Assembly (NCBI RefSeq): GCF_002025205.1
Contig: NZ_CP019947.1
Span: 1,371,501-1,435,500, forward strand
Source: Pseudomonas sp. CC6-YY-74
GTDB lineage: Bacteria > Pseudomonadota > Gammaproteobacteria > Pseudomonadales > Pseudomonadaceae
Reading direction: 5' to 3'
DNA: 64,000 bases
Both the position numbers and the translations under genes were made by a program. Below are positions 1-9,370 of this stretch, piece after piece. The notes under the pieces were generated by a model. That model did not search any database. It was not told the DNA's origin and saw only the letters and a list, made by a program, of their open reading frames with translations. Position 1 is the first letter of the stretch, and each line of letters starts with the position of its first letter.

Positions 1-576
1 GCGCTCTACCACGTGTTTATCAGTACCGAGAACAAGCAATTGCTGGCCATGGTCTCCGGCGGCTTCTTCGGCGTGCTGTGCCTGATCGGCCTGCTGATGC
101 TGCTCAAACGGCGCATGTCCGACGCGCGGGTGCGCGCCAGTTCCACCACCTCGGACATCGTCCTCCTGTTCGTGCTGCTGACGCAGTTGCTGCTTGGCCT
201 GTTGAGCATCTTTGTCTCGGCCGGCCACATGGACGGCTCGGTGATGGTGCTGCTGGCCGACTGGGCACAATACACCGTCACCCTGCAGCCAGTGGCCGCG
301 GCCGCCAGCATCGAGTCGGTGAGCGTGGTGTACAAGCTGCACGTGTTCCTCGGGATGACCCTGTTCGTGCTGTTCCCCTTCACCCGCCTGGTGCACATCA
401 TCAGCGCACCGGTGTGGTACCTGGGACGGCGCTACCAGATCGTCCGGCAGAAGGCCGTGCGTCCGGTTGCGCAACGGCCGCAGGTGCGTCCGCTCGCACA
501 ACCTGCTCATGAGAGACCTGTGCAAGCGCCGCAGCCTGGCTATGCCTTTAGCGCCGTCGAGGTCAAGGATATCTAA
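1..576 (+). CDS. narI: Respiratory nitrate reductase gamma subunit NarI, 3' part
   Basis: This is the C-terminal 191 residues of the membrane cytochrome b subunit that passes quinol electrons to NarGH. The frame is open from the first base, so the start lies outside the window. Three to four hydrophobic helices are visible, with a conserved His in YKLHVFLGM and another in FTRLVHI, the type of residue that binds heme b in NarI. The hydrophilic tail (about the last 50 residues) is rich in Arg, Gln and Pro. It is followed by the PpiC-type gene and moaA, the usual tail of the Pseudomonas nar operon, which supports the call. Confidence 0.93.
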   Translation, partial: ALYHVFISTENKQLLAMVSGGFFGVLCLIGLLMLLKRRMSDARVRASSTTSDIVLLFVLLTQLLLGLLSIFVSAGHMDGSVMVLLADWAQYTVTLQPVAAAASIESVSVVYKLHVFLGMTLFVLFPFTRLVHIISAPVWYLGRRYQIVRQKAVRPVAQRPQVRPLAQPAHERPVQAPQPGYAFSAVEVKDI

Positions 577-593
577 CAGGCCAGTGGCCTAGG

Positions 594-624
594 GTGGGCC
601 GGGCGGCGATCCGCAGCGGCCCAC
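594..624. repeat. Intergenic palindrome (GGGTGGG family)
   Basis: Eight-base arms GTGGGCCG and CGGCCCAC face each other around a 15-base loop between narI and the PpiC gene. The core resembles the GGGTGGGTTA-type palindromes found in other gaps of this window. It could form a stem-loop in the nar transcript; no T-tract follows. Confidence 0.5.
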
Positions 625-673
625 CACAGCTGGTACGCGAATGAATGATGTAAGCGCTAACGAGGAATTTCTC

Positions 674-1645
674 ATGGGATGTGGATGCGGTGGTGGCAAT
701 GCAGGGCAGGGCGGGTGCGGCGGACAAAAGCCGCCAGTCGATCTGCTGGTTGAGGCCCCTGGAGTACAAGAGGTAACCCCCCAATCGCGGCCTACGGCCG
801 ATGAGCCGGAGGCCCTCGCCGAGGAAGGCGAGTCAGCCCCCACGCTGATCGCCAGCAGCGAGCAGGAATGGCCGCGGGTCACGGTCAACGGCGTGACTAT
901 CGCGCCCGACGCCATGGCTCAGGAGCTGCAATATCACCCGGCGGAGAGCCGCGAGGAAGCGGTGTTTCTGGCTGCCCAGGCGCTGGTGATTCGTCAACTG
1001 CTGCAGCAGCGCATCATCGAGCTGGGCTTGTCGGTGCAGGCCGAACCTGGCGAAAGCGCGGAGGAGGCCGCTACCCGCCAGCTGATTGAGCAGGAAGTGG
1101 CGCTACCGGAGTGCGACGAGCAAAGCTGTCAGCATTATTACCAGAGCAATCGGGCGCGCTACGTCACCGCTCCCTTGCTGGCTGCGCGGCATATCCTGCT
1201 CGAGTGTGCCCCGGACGATGCCGAGGCGCGCAGCCTGGTTCGTGAGAAGGCTGATCAGTTGCTTGAGCTGTTGCGCCAGGATGGCGGTCGCTTCGCCGAA
1301 CTGGCGCTGGTCCACTCGGCGTGTCCGTCCAAGGCCCAGGCTGGTGCGTTGGGGCAACTGAGCAAAGGCCAGACCGTGCCCGAGTTCGAGCGGCAACTGT
1401 TCAAGCTGCCTGCCGGGCTGGCCGGCCAACCGCTGGAAAGCCGCTACGGCTGGCATGTGGTCAGCGTCGATCAGCGCATCGAAGGCAAGCAATTGCCTTA
1501 CGACGTGGTCGCCGACTCGATCCGTACACTGCTGCAACAAGGCGTATGGCAGAAGGGCGTGGCTCAATACCTGCAAACCCTGATTGGCGCGGCGACTATC
1601 GTCGGTATCCAGTTGCAAGGCGCCGAGTCACCGCTGTTGCAGTAA
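674..1645 (+). CDS. Nar-associated PpiC-type peptidyl-prolyl isomerase
   Basis: A 323-residue protein with a parvulin-like (PpiC) rotamase domain at roughly residues 160-275, seen in ARHILLE, GRFAELA, the GALG turn and GWHVV. Known Pseudomonas nar operons carry such a gene between narI and moaA; it is thought to help NarGHI folding or assembly. I chose the ATG at 674 because GAGGAA lies 7 bases upstream; an in-frame ATG at 641 has no such site. The N-terminus begins with a Cys/Gly-rich stretch (MGCGCGGG) that is unlike a signal peptide, so the protein is probably cytoplasmic. The function in nitrate reductase maturation is inferred from context. Confidence 0.85.
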   Translation: MGCGCGGGNAGQGGCGGQKPPVDLLVEAPGVQEVTPQSRPTADEPEALAEEGESAPTLIASSEQEWPRVTVNGVTIAPDAMAQELQYHPAESREEAVFLAAQALVIRQLLQQRIIELGLSVQAEPGESAEEAATRQLIEQEVALPECDEQSCQHYYQSNRARYVTAPLLAARHILLECAPDDAEARSLVREKADQLLELLRQDGGRFAELALVHSACPSKAQAGALGQLSKGQTVPEFERQLFKLPAGLAGQPLESRYGWHVVSVDQRIEGKQLPYDVVADSIRTLLQQGVWQKGVAQYLQTLIGAATIVGIQLQGAESPLLQ

Positions 1646-1651
1646 TGCGTA

Positions 1652-1740
1652 GCCCGGATGCAATCCGGGATGCCGATACGATTCCCCGGATTGCACCCGG
1701 CCAAGACGGCATCCTTCCTGTGGGAGGGGCTTTAGCCGCG
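1652..1740. repeat. Two short intergenic repeats: palindrome plus REP-like unit
   Basis: Bases 1652-1669 and 1684-1700 are near-perfect inverted copies of each other (core CCGGATGCAATCCGG). Bases 1720-1740 read GTGGGAGGGGCTTTAGCCGCG, one base-pattern of the REP units common between Pseudomonas genes. Both lie in the gap between the PpiC gene and moaA. Confidence 0.6.
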
Positions 1741-1843
1741 ATGATTGATGATTATTCCCACGTCGAGGCGTCGAACCGTCCGCGTGGGAATACAGATGCT
1801 GACGCTCAGCGTCAGCGGGGGCTGCCCAGCTATCGGAGGAACG

Positions 1844-2836
1844 ATGACTACCCAACTGCAGGACGGCTTTGGCCGACAGATCGATTACCTGCGCATGTCG
1901 GTCACCGACAGGTGTGATTTTCGCTGTGTCTATTGCATGGCCGAAGACATGACCTTCCTGCCGCGTCAGCAGGTACTCGGGATCGAGGAACTGTATCGCC
2001 TGGCGGCGCTGTTCGTCGGCCTGGGGGTGAAGAAGATCCGCCTGACCGGCGGCGAACCGCTGGTGCGCAACGGCATCGTCGAGCTGTGCCAGCGCATCGC
2101 CGCCTTGCCCGGTTTGCGCGAGCTGGTGATGACCAGCAATGGCTCGCAACTGGTCAAACTGGCCAGGCCGCTGGCCGACGCCGGGGTCAAGCGCCTGAAC
2201 ATCAGCCTCGACAGCCTGGATCCCGGCAAATTTCGCGGCATCACCCGTACCGGCAGCCTGCGGCAGGTGCTGGACGGCATCGAAGCGGCGCGCGATGCCG
2301 GTTTCGAGCGGATAAAGCTCAACGCGGTGGTCATGAAAGGGCGCAACTTCGACGAAGTGCTCGACCTGGTCGACTACGCCATCGCCAAGCAGCTCGATAT
2401 CAGCTTCATCGAGGAAATGCCCCTGGGCGACGTCGGCCGTTCACGTGGCGAGTCGTACTGTTCCAGCGAAGAAGTGCGCAACCTGATCAGCAGCCGGCAT
2501 GCGCTACTCGACAGCGCCGAACACAGCGGCGGGCCGGCGCGCTATATCCGCCTGGAGGAGCATGCGGCTACCCGCATCGGTTTCATTTCACCGAATTCGC
2601 ACAACTTCTGCAGCACCTGCAACCGCGTGCGCCTGACCGTCGAAGGCCGGCTGCTGTTGTGCCTGGGCCATGAAAACTCCATCGACCTGCGCGCCCTGGT
2701 GCGCCGCTACCCGCTGGACGATCAACCAATCATCGACGCGGTGCAACAGGCCCTGCAACGCAAACCACTGCGCCACGAATTCAGCGCCGATGGCGAAGTG
2801 AAGATCCTGCGCTTCATGAACGCCAGCGGCGGTTGA
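1844..2836 (+). CDS. moaA: GTP 3',8-cyclase MoaA (molybdopterin step 1)
   Basis: A 330-residue radical SAM enzyme that converts GTP to the 3',8-cyclized intermediate of molybdopterin synthesis, needed for the NarG cofactor. The N-terminal cluster motif CDFRCVYC binds the SAM [4Fe-4S]; the C-terminal [10 protein letters not shown] plus a later Cys binds the second cluster; the protein ends in Gly-Gly, as active MoaA does. TGGEP is the SAM glycine motif. ATG 1844 follows GGAGGA at a good distance; the frame is open further upstream but that part is repeat DNA. Its place behind narI suggests a copy dedicated to nitrate respiration (moaA1 in P. aeruginosa). Confidence 0.95.
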   Translation: MTTQLQDGFGRQIDYLRMSVTDRCDFRCVYCMAEDMTFLPRQQVLGIEELYRLAALFVGLGVKKIRLTGGEPLVRNGIVELCQRIAALPGLRELVMTSNGSQLVKLARPLADAGVKRLNISLDSLDPGKFRGITRTGSLRQVLDGIEAARDAGFERIKLNAVVMKGRNFDEVLDLVDYAIAKQLDISFIEEMPLGDVGRSRGESYCSSEEVRNLISSRHALLDSAEHSGGPARYIRLEEHAATRIGFISPNSHNFCSTCNRVRLTVEGRLLLCLGHENSIDLRALVRRYPLDDQPIIDAVQQALQRKPLRHEFSADGEVKILRFMNASGG

Positions 2837-2944
2837 AGCCTTGCCTCCGATGCCTTATCGATAGAGCCCTTTTACCGCTCAGTTGGTCGCCCTGAGCGGC
2901 CATTGCTGGGCTATGTAGCCGTTATGGGTTGAAGCGCCATTTCC

Positions 2945-3013
2945 TAGGGTGGGTTAGGCGCATGACTGCAGGCTATTTGCGGGTGCGTAGTCGGTTGCGC
3001 CGTAACCCACCCG
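2945..3013. repeat. Imperfect palindrome, GGGTGGGTTA/TAACCCACCC family
   Basis: CTAGGGTGGGTTAGGCGC at the left faces GCGCCGTAACCCACCC at the right around a roughly 35-base middle. The same arms recur at about 17606-17678 and 28213-28385. The rest of the gap from 2837 to 3264 shows no gene or RNA that I can support. Confidence 0.6.
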
Positions 3014-3264
3014 GCAAAAGCGCGTTGCAACAGTTAACGGGTACCTAACCATTGTTTAGCCGATTTTTGGCCTAAGGCTCGCTCTGTAGACGCGCTTGTT
3101 ACGGCTGAAGTGGCACGTCGCCCACCCGCAAAATGGCTGACTGCTCACTTGCGCGGCTGAGTCCGCCCTGCCTGCCAGAGCCACTAATCAGTGTGCGTTG
3201 GCGTACAGAGCAGGCCAGGCCAGGTGGGTATAGTCGCGAGGTCTGTTTAATCTGGGTGATCGTG

Positions 3265-3432
3265 ATGCCGTTTGGGATATATATCGTCGGCTACATCATA
3301 TTCATCGTCGGCCTGGCGTTTGGCGCTCATTGGCTCGACGTGCCTGCGCAATGGATTAGCGTTGGTGTGCTCTGCCTGGCTTGGCTCGCCATCGTTCAGG
3401 GCGCAACCGTCACTGGGCAAAAAGACGCCTGA
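3265..3432 (+). CDS. Small hypothetical membrane protein
   Basis: A 55-residue product beginning MPFGIYIVGY with two hydrophobic helices (about residues 3-21 and 28-46) and a short polar tail. I prefer ATG 3265 over the upstream open frame because the membrane-like part starts there, though the ribosome site is weak. I do not recognise the family. It could be a real small inner membrane protein or an overcall; it has no obvious partner nearby. Confidence 0.45.
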   Translation: MPFGIYIVGYIIFIVGLAFGAHWLDVPAQWISVGVLCLAWLAIVQGATVTGQKDA

Positions 3433-3579
3433 CCCTTAGCGGAGCCTGGCGATTCTCGAATCGAGCACCAAGCTCCAGTTCAAGACGTTCTCCTGCGCCG
3501 GATAACCGCCGAGTCAGGCGCCTCAGCTCGAGCCGACACTCATCCAATCGACTCGGCGCTGCATTGACCCCTTCTACAG

Positions 3580-5874
3580 CTACAACAACTCGAATCGTTG
3601 CGTCTGCACGGTTTGCGAATCCAGGCCGATCTGCACTTCGAATTCACCCGGCTCGGCTGCGTGGTGCAACTGCGCGTTGAAAAATTTCAGGTCATCTTCA
3701 TCGATGCTGAAACGCACCTGGGTGTGCTCGCCGGCCTTGAGCGTGACTTTGCGAAAGCGCTTCAATTCCTTGACCGGACGCACCACGGAAGCCGCCACGT
3801 CGCGGATATATAGCTGCACCACAGTCGCGCCATCACGCGGCCCGGTATTTTTCAGGGTCAGGCTGACGTCGAGGCTGCCGTCACGCGCCAGGCTGTGGCT
3901 CGAAAGCTGCACCTCGGACAGGCTGAAGTCGGTGTAACTCAAACCATAGCCGAATGGATACAGCGGCCCGTTGGCTTCCTCGAAGTACTGCGAGGTGTAG
4001 TTGCCAGGCTGGCCCTCGACATACGGACGACCGAGGCGCAAATGGTTGTAGTAGGTCGGAATCTGCCCGACCGAGCGCGGGAAGCTGATGGGCAGCTTGC
4101 CGGACGGGTTGTAGTCGCCGAACAGGATATCGGCAATTGCATTGCCGCCCTCGGTGCCGCTGAACCAGGTTTCCAGGATCGCGTCGGCGTTGGCCTGCTC
4201 CCAGTTGAGTGCCAGCGGCCTACCGTTCATCAACACCAGCACCAGCGGTTTTCCGGTCTGCTTTAGCGCGCGCAGCAACGCCTGCTGGCTGGGGGGAATG
4301 TCCAGGCGCGTGCGGCTCGACGATTCGTGTGACATCCCGCGCGCCTCGCCAACCGCAGCGACTATGACATCGGCCTGCTCGGCGGCCTTCAGTGCTTCGG
4401 CGAGCAACTCGGCCGGCGGGCGCGGGTCCAACACGACCACCGGCTTGTCCTCTTTGAGAAAGTTCAGGTAGTCGATGATGTGCTGATCATCGGTGAGGTT
4501 CGCCCCCAGGGCATAAATCACCCGCGCCGGGTCGCCCAGCGCCGCGTTCAGGCCCTGGCGCAGCGTTACCGACTGCGCGGCAGCTCCGGCTGCCGACCAG
4601 CTACCCAGCATGTCGATGGGCGAATCCGCCAGCGGCCCGACCAGGGCAATGGTGGCGGTCTTTTTCAGCGGCAGGGTCTGCTGGCGATTCTCCAGCAACA
4701 CCATCGACTGGCGCGCCACAGCCCTGGTTTCGGCGCGGTGCAGGCGGCTTTCGGCGCTGACCTCGGCCGGGTCTTCGGCGGCGATGCCGATGCGCCGGTA
4801 GGGATCATGGAACAAGCCCATGTCGTATTTGGCACCGAGCACTTCACGCACTGCATTGTCAATTTCCTGCACCTTGACTTCGCCCGAACGCACCAGGGCG
4901 GGCAGCTCTTGGCGATACAGCGAGTCGGCCATGCTCATGTCGATGCCCGCCTTGATCGCCAGCTTGGCGGCCTCGCGACCATCCCTGGCAATCCCGTGGC
5001 TGACCAGCTCGCTGATCGCCCCATGGTCGCTGATCGTGACCCCGCGGAAGCCCCAGTCGCTGCGCAGCAGATCCTGCATCAGCCAGGTATTGGCGGTGGC
5101 CGGCACGCCATTGATCGAGTTCAGGGCGACCATCACCCCGCCCGCACCGGCGTCGATGGCAGCACGGTAGGGCGGCAGATAGTCCTGATACATGCGCATC
5201 GGGCTCATATCCACCACGTTGTAATCGCGCCCACCCTCGACCGCGCCATACAGGGCGAAATGCTTGACACTGGCCATCACACTGTCGGCGGCGCTGGGCG
5301 TTGCCCCTTGTAAGGCCTTGACCATGGTCCGGGCGATCTGCGACACCAGATAGGGATCTTCGCCAAAGCCTTCCGAGGTGCGGCCCCAGCGCGGGTCGCG
5401 GGTGATATCGACCATTGGCGCGAAGACCATGTCGAGGCCGTCGGCGCTGGCCTCGATGGCGGATATGCGACCGCTCAGGGTAATCGCCTGCAGATCCCAA
5501 CTCGACGCCAGGGCCAGGCTGATTGGGAAAATAGTGCGGTGGCCGTGGATCACGTCGTAGGCGAAGAACAGCGGAATCTTCAGCCGGCTGTTCTGCACGG
5601 CGGCGTCCTGCATCGGCCGATTATCGCGGCGTGTCACCGTATTGAAGGTACCGCCGATATGACCGGCGGCGATCTCCTCGAGGATGCGCGGGCGCGGCAT
5701 ATCCCCGCCGATGCTGATCAAACGCAATTGCCCGACCTTTTCCTCGAGCGTCATCTGCGTGATCAAGTCGGCGATAAAGGCCTGTTTGTTATCCAACAGG
5801 ACGGGGGAGGTGGCGGCCAGAGCCGCGTGACTGGCAAAACTGGCTAATAGGCCAAGCAGGTACAGCCTGATCAT
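3580..5874 (-). CDS. bglX: Periplasmic beta-glucosidase BglX (GH3)
   Basis: A 764-residue glycoside hydrolase family 3 enzyme, close to the 765 residues of E. coli BglX. It begins with a signal peptide (MIRLYLLGLLASF, cleavage near HAALAA). Next come the GH3 TIM barrel with MTLEEKVGQL, RDPRWGR, KHFALYG and the nucleophile region TISDHGA, then the second GH3 domain and a C-terminal fibronectin-like domain. Start 5874 has AGGA about 10 bases upstream; the longer frame upstream is not needed. It stands alone, with no sugar operon beside it. It likely releases glucose from beta-glucosides in the periplasm. Confidence 0.93.
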   Translation of the reverse strand: MIRLYLLGLLASFASHAALAATSPVLLDNKQAFIADLITQMTLEEKVGQLRLISIGGDMPRPRILEEIAAGHIGGTFNTVTRRDNRPMQDAAVQNSRLKIPLFFAYDVIHGHRTIFPISLALASSWDLQAITLSGRISAIEASADGLDMVFAPMVDITRDPRWGRTSEGFGEDPYLVSQIARTMVKALQGATPSAADSVMASVKHFALYGAVEGGRDYNVVDMSPMRMYQDYLPPYRAAIDAGAGGVMVALNSINGVPATANTWLMQDLLRSDWGFRGVTISDHGAISELVSHGIARDGREAAKLAIKAGIDMSMADSLYRQELPALVRSGEVKVQEIDNAVREVLGAKYDMGLFHDPYRRIGIAAEDPAEVSAESRLHRAETRAVARQSMVLLENRQQTLPLKKTATIALVGPLADSPIDMLGSWSAAGAAAQSVTLRQGLNAALGDPARVIYALGANLTDDQHIIDYLNFLKEDKPVVVLDPRPPAELLAEALKAAEQADVIVAAVGEARGMSHESSSRTRLDIPPSQQALLRALKQTGKPLVLVLMNGRPLALNWEQANADAILETWFSGTEGGNAIADILFGDYNPSGKLPISFPRSVGQIPTYYNHLRLGRPYVEGQPGNYTSQYFEEANGPLYPFGYGLSYTDFSLSEVQLSSHSLARDGSLDVSLTLKNTGPRDGATVVQLYIRDVAASVVRPVKELKRFRKVTLKAGEHTQVRFSIDEDDLKFFNAQLHHAAEPGEFEVQIGLDSQTVQTQRFELL

Positions 5875-6115
5875 TCGATGGTATTCCTGAGTAACGCAGT
5901 ACTTGAAAGCCGCGAGGGCGCATGGGTTGGACTGTGCGATAGAAACGTAACTGCGCCTGACGTTTGGGCCCGCCCAGGCGCCGGCCTTGATCCGCGCAGG
6001 GTGCGCCGTGTGCACCAGCCAATCACCGGTAATGCGTGCATGCCGGACCGGCCAGCGGCTTTACCGGGCAACAGCCGGTCAACGCTAGGCTCCGGCTACA
6101 GCCAGGCATTATGGG

Positions 6116-6577
6116 TCACAACCAGCGGCGAACTCTGGATTTATAGCGATCGAATTCAGCGCCGAACAGTGCCTCAAGCGCACGCTCCTCCGCGGTGATC
6201 TGCCAGCGGTTCATATAGAGGATGAACCCCAACACCCCAACCAGAGCCCAAGGCGCTGCAAGAACCACCGCCCAGGCAGCGAGAAACAGGGCAAAGCCAA
6301 GGTACATCGGGTTGCGCGAAACCCGATAGATCCCCGAACTCACTAGCGACGATGCCGTTTCCGGCTTCAGCGGATTGACCGTGGTCTTGGCCCGGCGGAA
6401 AGACACCACTCCAGCCAGGCAGAAGAAAGCACCAAGCAACAGCACGGCTGCCGTGGAGGCTATGCGCACCGCGTCGCTCATATCAACGCTCGGCAGCACA
6501 GAGGCAAGCGCCCACATAAACAGCGCGAACAGCGCCGCGACCAGTGGCGGTGGCATCTTGTTTTCTAGTGCTTGCAT
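6116..6577 (-). CDS. Isoprenylcysteine methyltransferase-like membrane protein
   Basis: A 153-residue protein with four or so membrane helices and the C-terminal signature of the ICMT/PEMT family: SSGIYRVSRNPMYLG followed by EERALEALFGAEFDRYKSRVRRWL-like sequence (the ExxL..FG..Y..Y..V.RW pattern). Members bind SAM and methylate lipids or isoprenoid thiols; bacterial substrates are mostly unknown. AAGGA sits 8 bases before ATG 6577, which decides this start over the longer frame. It is a single gene, with bglX next to it on the same strand but not clearly co-transcribed. Confidence 0.75.
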   Translation of the reverse strand: MQALENKMPPPLVAALFALFMWALASVLPSVDMSDAVRIASTAAVLLLGAFFCLAGVVSFRRAKTTVNPLKPETASSLVSSGIYRVSRNPMYLGFALFLAAWAVVLAAPWALVGVLGFILYMNRWQITAEERALEALFGAEFDRYKSRVRRWL

Positions 6578-6853
6578 GGCTGTCCTTGTGACGGCGTTCA
6601 GGGTGCCGGGCAGGGTGCCCGACGGATTCAGTAATAACGGGGCAGGCCACTGCTCCAGAGCGTGTCGCGCTACTTTAAACTGAGCGGCCCGCAAATACTT
6701 GGCCGCGGTCGGATTGGTCGCGCCACCCCCATCGACCCAAGACGTCGCAATCGGTGGACAAGCAAAGCGTTATCCGGCCTGCCTGGTCCCCCAGTTCGCG
6801 TAGGCTGGAAACCGCGAAGCGTTTTCCAGCAATGGGTATCCAGGCTACTTTGG

Positions 6854-7142
6854 GTGATCAAGCGCCAGTTCGGCTACACCAAGGTGCGTTTTCGCAGCGT
6901 GGTGAAAACACCGCCAGCAGGTCACACTGTTTGCGTTGTCGCACCTGTAGATGGTGCACAAACAGTTAATGATTGCAGGAGAGGTGCGCGCGTAATGCTG
7001 GGAATGAAGCCTGCAAAGCGCTCCTCACAGGGCAAAAATATGCATTTGAAGGTGAAAAGTGGCCTGGTTTTCGATTGCGGCGATATTTTCGAGTCTTGAG
7101 TAAACCAGCTCGGGACACGGGGCTACTTCAGACCTTCGTCTG
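6854..7142 (+). pseudogene. IS5-family transposase C-terminal remnant
   Basis: Bases 6854-6898 read VIKRQFGYTKVRFR, the conserved C-terminal patch of IS5-group transposases. After a frame change the next frame gives QQVTLFALSHL, a stop (TAG where Trp is expected), then MVHKQLMIAGEVRA and TAA at 6993-6995. The 3' trailer to about 7142 (ending TTCAGACCTTC) resembles the right end of such elements. No N-terminal part is present. This is a decayed scrap. The gap 6578-6853 before it holds nothing I recognise. Confidence 0.65.
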
Positions 7143-7267
7143 GGAAAATCGACCGCATGAAGGCAATATAAAATTCTTCGCCGACTATAGTCATATTTCA
7201 TAGCTACAGCCCTATAATTGCTTATGGCGAATAGCCAGCATCTGGCGGTTTTTCGGAAGGGAGCGTC

Positions 7268-8509
7268 ATGGAAATAAGATCGCTGCCAAACACCATCAAA
7301 GTCGCGGTTGGTGATTTGACTATTGGCATGTACGTCGCCGAACTGGATCGCCCCTGGACAGATACGCCCTTCCTCTTCCAGGGATTTCTCATTCGTGAAC
7401 AGCAGGAGCTAAGCCTGCTGCAAGCACATTGCCAGTCGGTTTGGGTCGACGCTAGGCAGTCGACCAGTAGCAGTGCACATCAATTGGCGCAGCAGTCGCC
7501 ATCGACAACACTGGAGGCGGCAGTAGCCAAGGTCAAATTTGATACTGCAATGCATCAGGCACAACCTATCTGGCAGACGGGCCACGAGTGCTCTCTGCGC
7601 ATCCTTAATGCCGTCAGGCTGGGCCATGAGCTCGATGTTGTGACGGTCAAGGCGGTGGTCAAGGAGTGTGTCGAACACATCCTTGAAAATCCTTCCGCGA
7701 TGCTATGGCTCGCGCGAATCAAGGACAGCGATGAGTACACCGCTGAGCACTGCTTGCGCGTCGGCATTCTTTCGATCGCATTAGGACGTGAGTTGGGTCT
7801 GATGCCGCTGGAACTTGAGCAGGTAGGTATCTGCGGCATGCTCCACGATGTTGGAAAGCTCAAGATACCTGATGAAATCCTCAACAAGCCTGGCAAGCTG
7901 ACAGAGGAAGAGTTCACCATTATGCGGCGGCACTCGATTGAAGGCCGCAAATTGCTCATGGCCAACGGACAGACGCCGTCTTCTGCAGTCGAAGTCGCCT
8001 ATAGCCATCATGAACGAATGGATGGCGGCGGTTACCCCCGAGGCTTGAAGGCGCATCAGATACCCTTTTTCGCCAAGCTCATCGCAGTGGTTGACGCCTA
8101 CGATGCAATCAACAGCGATCGGGTCTACAGCAAGGGCAGATCCACCATGGAGTCGCTACGCATCCTCTTCGATGCGGCCAATAGCCAATTCGACGAGGAG
8201 ATTGTCCTGGCCTTCATTCGCATGATCGGCATATTTCCGCCTGGAGAGATCGTCGAGTTAACCAATGGTGAAGTAGCCATCATTACGGCCTGCTCGCCTG
8301 AGCACAAACTCAAACCCCGCCTGTTGCGTGTGCTCGACAGTAAAAAACAGCCGTGTAAGGTCAGAGTCATTGACCTGCAGAAAAACCCTTGCGACGAAAC
8401 GGGCCTTCCCTATCGGGTCGGTGAGGTTCACCCCACTGGAGCTTTCGGTATCGATATCGAAGCCTATCGGGTTAAGGGGCTGATCATTCCTGGCTATCTA
8501 TCAACCTAG
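7268..8509 (+). CDS. HD-GYP domain cyclic-di-GMP phosphodiesterase
   Basis: A 413-residue cytoplasmic protein. Residues 1-130 match the DUF3391 region that often precedes HD-GYP domains; residues 145-330 hold the HD-GYP domain with LHDVGK (H193, D194) and HHERMDGGGYP (247-257). The GYP triad and metal ligands look intact, so it should degrade cyclic-di-GMP. AAGGGAG lies 7 bases before ATG 7268. It has no adjacent partner; regulation is not visible. Confidence 0.9.
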   Translation: MEIRSLPNTIKVAVGDLTIGMYVAELDRPWTDTPFLFQGFLIREQQELSLLQAHCQSVWVDARQSTSSSAHQLAQQSPSTTLEAAVAKVKFDTAMHQAQPIWQTGHECSLRILNAVRLGHELDVVTVKAVVKECVEHILENPSAMLWLARIKDSDEYTAEHCLRVGILSIALGRELGLMPLELEQVGICGMLHDVGKLKIPDEILNKPGKLTEEEFTIMRRHSIEGRKLLMANGQTPSSAVEVAYSHHERMDGGGYPRGLKAHQIPFFAKLIAVVDAYDAINSDRVYSKGRSTMESLRILFDAANSQFDEEIVLAFIRMIGIFPPGEIVELTNGEVAIITACSPEHKLKPRLLRVLDSKKQPCKVRVIDLQKNPCDETGLPYRVGEVHPTGAFGIDIEAYRVKGLIIPGYLST

Positions 8510-8650
8510 AATTATTCTGCGTAGGCTCGGGACTGCCAGGAACAACGAGGTGACCGACAGTGAGAGCAAAGCGCTGCCGGAACCGGTGAGGCCTGCAACG
8601 GAACAAGGCCGATAATAAGTCTGATCTTCGTGATTGATTTGAGCGCATGG

Positions 8651-8889
8651 TTATAAGCTGGATTGCCCAAAGACTGCTACAACAGTTATGGCAAAAGCCA
8701 CCATTCCGACATCGGCAATATAGATTTCCTCTCTTGAATTTACCCGTCAGCCTTTTCTAGGATACTTCCCAATGTCGCTAGCTTTACGAATGGCCAGCCC
8801 ATCCTATAGAAAAAGATGCCAGGGATAATTTCTGAAAACGCGTAACCTATGAAGCGAAATACAAATGTGGCGACTGTTCCATGGTTCAT
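8651..8889 (-). pseudogene. Frameshifted small membrane protein, possible integron cassette gene
   Basis: The frame from ATG 8889 begins MNHGTVATFVFRFIGYAF and continues through PGIFFYRMGWPFVKLATLG. It then runs off, while the next frame continues with KYPRKG, a TGA where Trp is likely, and IYIADVGMVAFAITVVAVFG before TAA at 8651. Joined, it would be about 79 residues with two hydrophobic stretches. It lies just downstream of the attC-like site at 8892-8968, as a cassette gene would. It is broken by at least one frameshift and one stop. I do not know its function. Bases 8510-8650 hold no gene that I can support; CCATGCGCTCAA on the minus strand just after the stop resembles the start of another attC. 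Confidence 0.5.
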
Positions 8890-8891
8890 CA

Positions 8892-8968
8892 GCTTATAAC
8901 GTACAGATTAAAGGGCCGGCTTTAGTCTGTCCCGAGTGAGTGAAGCGAACGGCTTGAACCGCATGTCA
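8892..8968 (-). repeat. attC-like site A
   Basis: On the minus strand this 77-base stretch runs from TGACATGCGG, overlapping the stop codon of the chorismate mutase-like gene, to ACGTTATAAGC. The arms TGACATGCGGTTCAAG and (reversed) TAACGTACAGATTAAAG pair imperfectly, with the middle CGTTCGCTTCACTCACTCGG. Length, arm pairing and place just after a stop codon are typical of integron attC sites; the core GTTRRRY is degenerate, so it may be inactive. Confidence 0.45.
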
Positions 8969-9274
8969 GGATTTCACGCCATTTTCGTTAAGCAAAGAAT
9001 GTTCTTTAAGCCCCGCTTCAATGAAAGCCGAAATCATGGCGCGATAGACGCTTTCCACTACGTTTGGATTTGCCCCTTGCTCGTGTGCAAGTACTGTGAC
9101 TTTTAAAATAACTTGCTCTACCCGATCTGGTGCTTTTACTTCGTCTGTTGTCTTTTTGAATGAGGCGGCCTGAAAGACAAAAGCTCCGCGTTCTGCGAGT
9201 AAAGCTACAATTTTTCGATCTATTTTGTCGATATTTTCGCGGACTTCATTGAGTAAACTGCATCTGACTTCCAT
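8966..9274 (-). CDS. Chorismate mutase type II-like protein
   Basis: A 102-residue all-helical protein with the AroQ/PchB pattern: VRENIDKIDRKIVALLAER, AASFKK, APDRVEQVI and SVYRAMISAFIE. These match the chorismate mutase or isochorismate-pyruvate lyase fold; which reaction is made cannot be told from sequence. GGAG lies about 10 bases before ATG 9274. It is flanked by two attC-like sites in the same orientation, so it fits an integron gene cassette. Its base composition is more AT-rich than that of neighbours outside the accessory zone. Confidence 0.7.
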   Translation of the reverse strand: MEVRCSLLNEVRENIDKIDRKIVALLAERGAFVFQAASFKKTTDEVKAPDRVEQVILKVTVLAHEQGANPNVVESVYRAMISAFIEAGLKEHSLLNENGVKS

Positions 9275-9301
9275 GTGGGCGTACTCCGATTTTGACTTTG
9301 A

Positions 9302-9370
9302 CTCTAACGACTAAGCTAAGGGGCTGGCTTTTGCCAGTACAAATGAGTGAAACGAACGACTTGATGGACT
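9302..9370 (-). repeat. attC-like site B
   Basis: On the minus strand it reads from ATCAAGTCGTTCGTTTCACTC through a perfect CTGGC-AAAA-GCCAG hairpin to CCCCTTAGCTTAGTCGTTAG. It shares its layout and many bases with site A, about 400 bases away in direct orientation. The GTTAG end is close to the attC core; the far arm is poorly kept. Confidence 0.45.
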
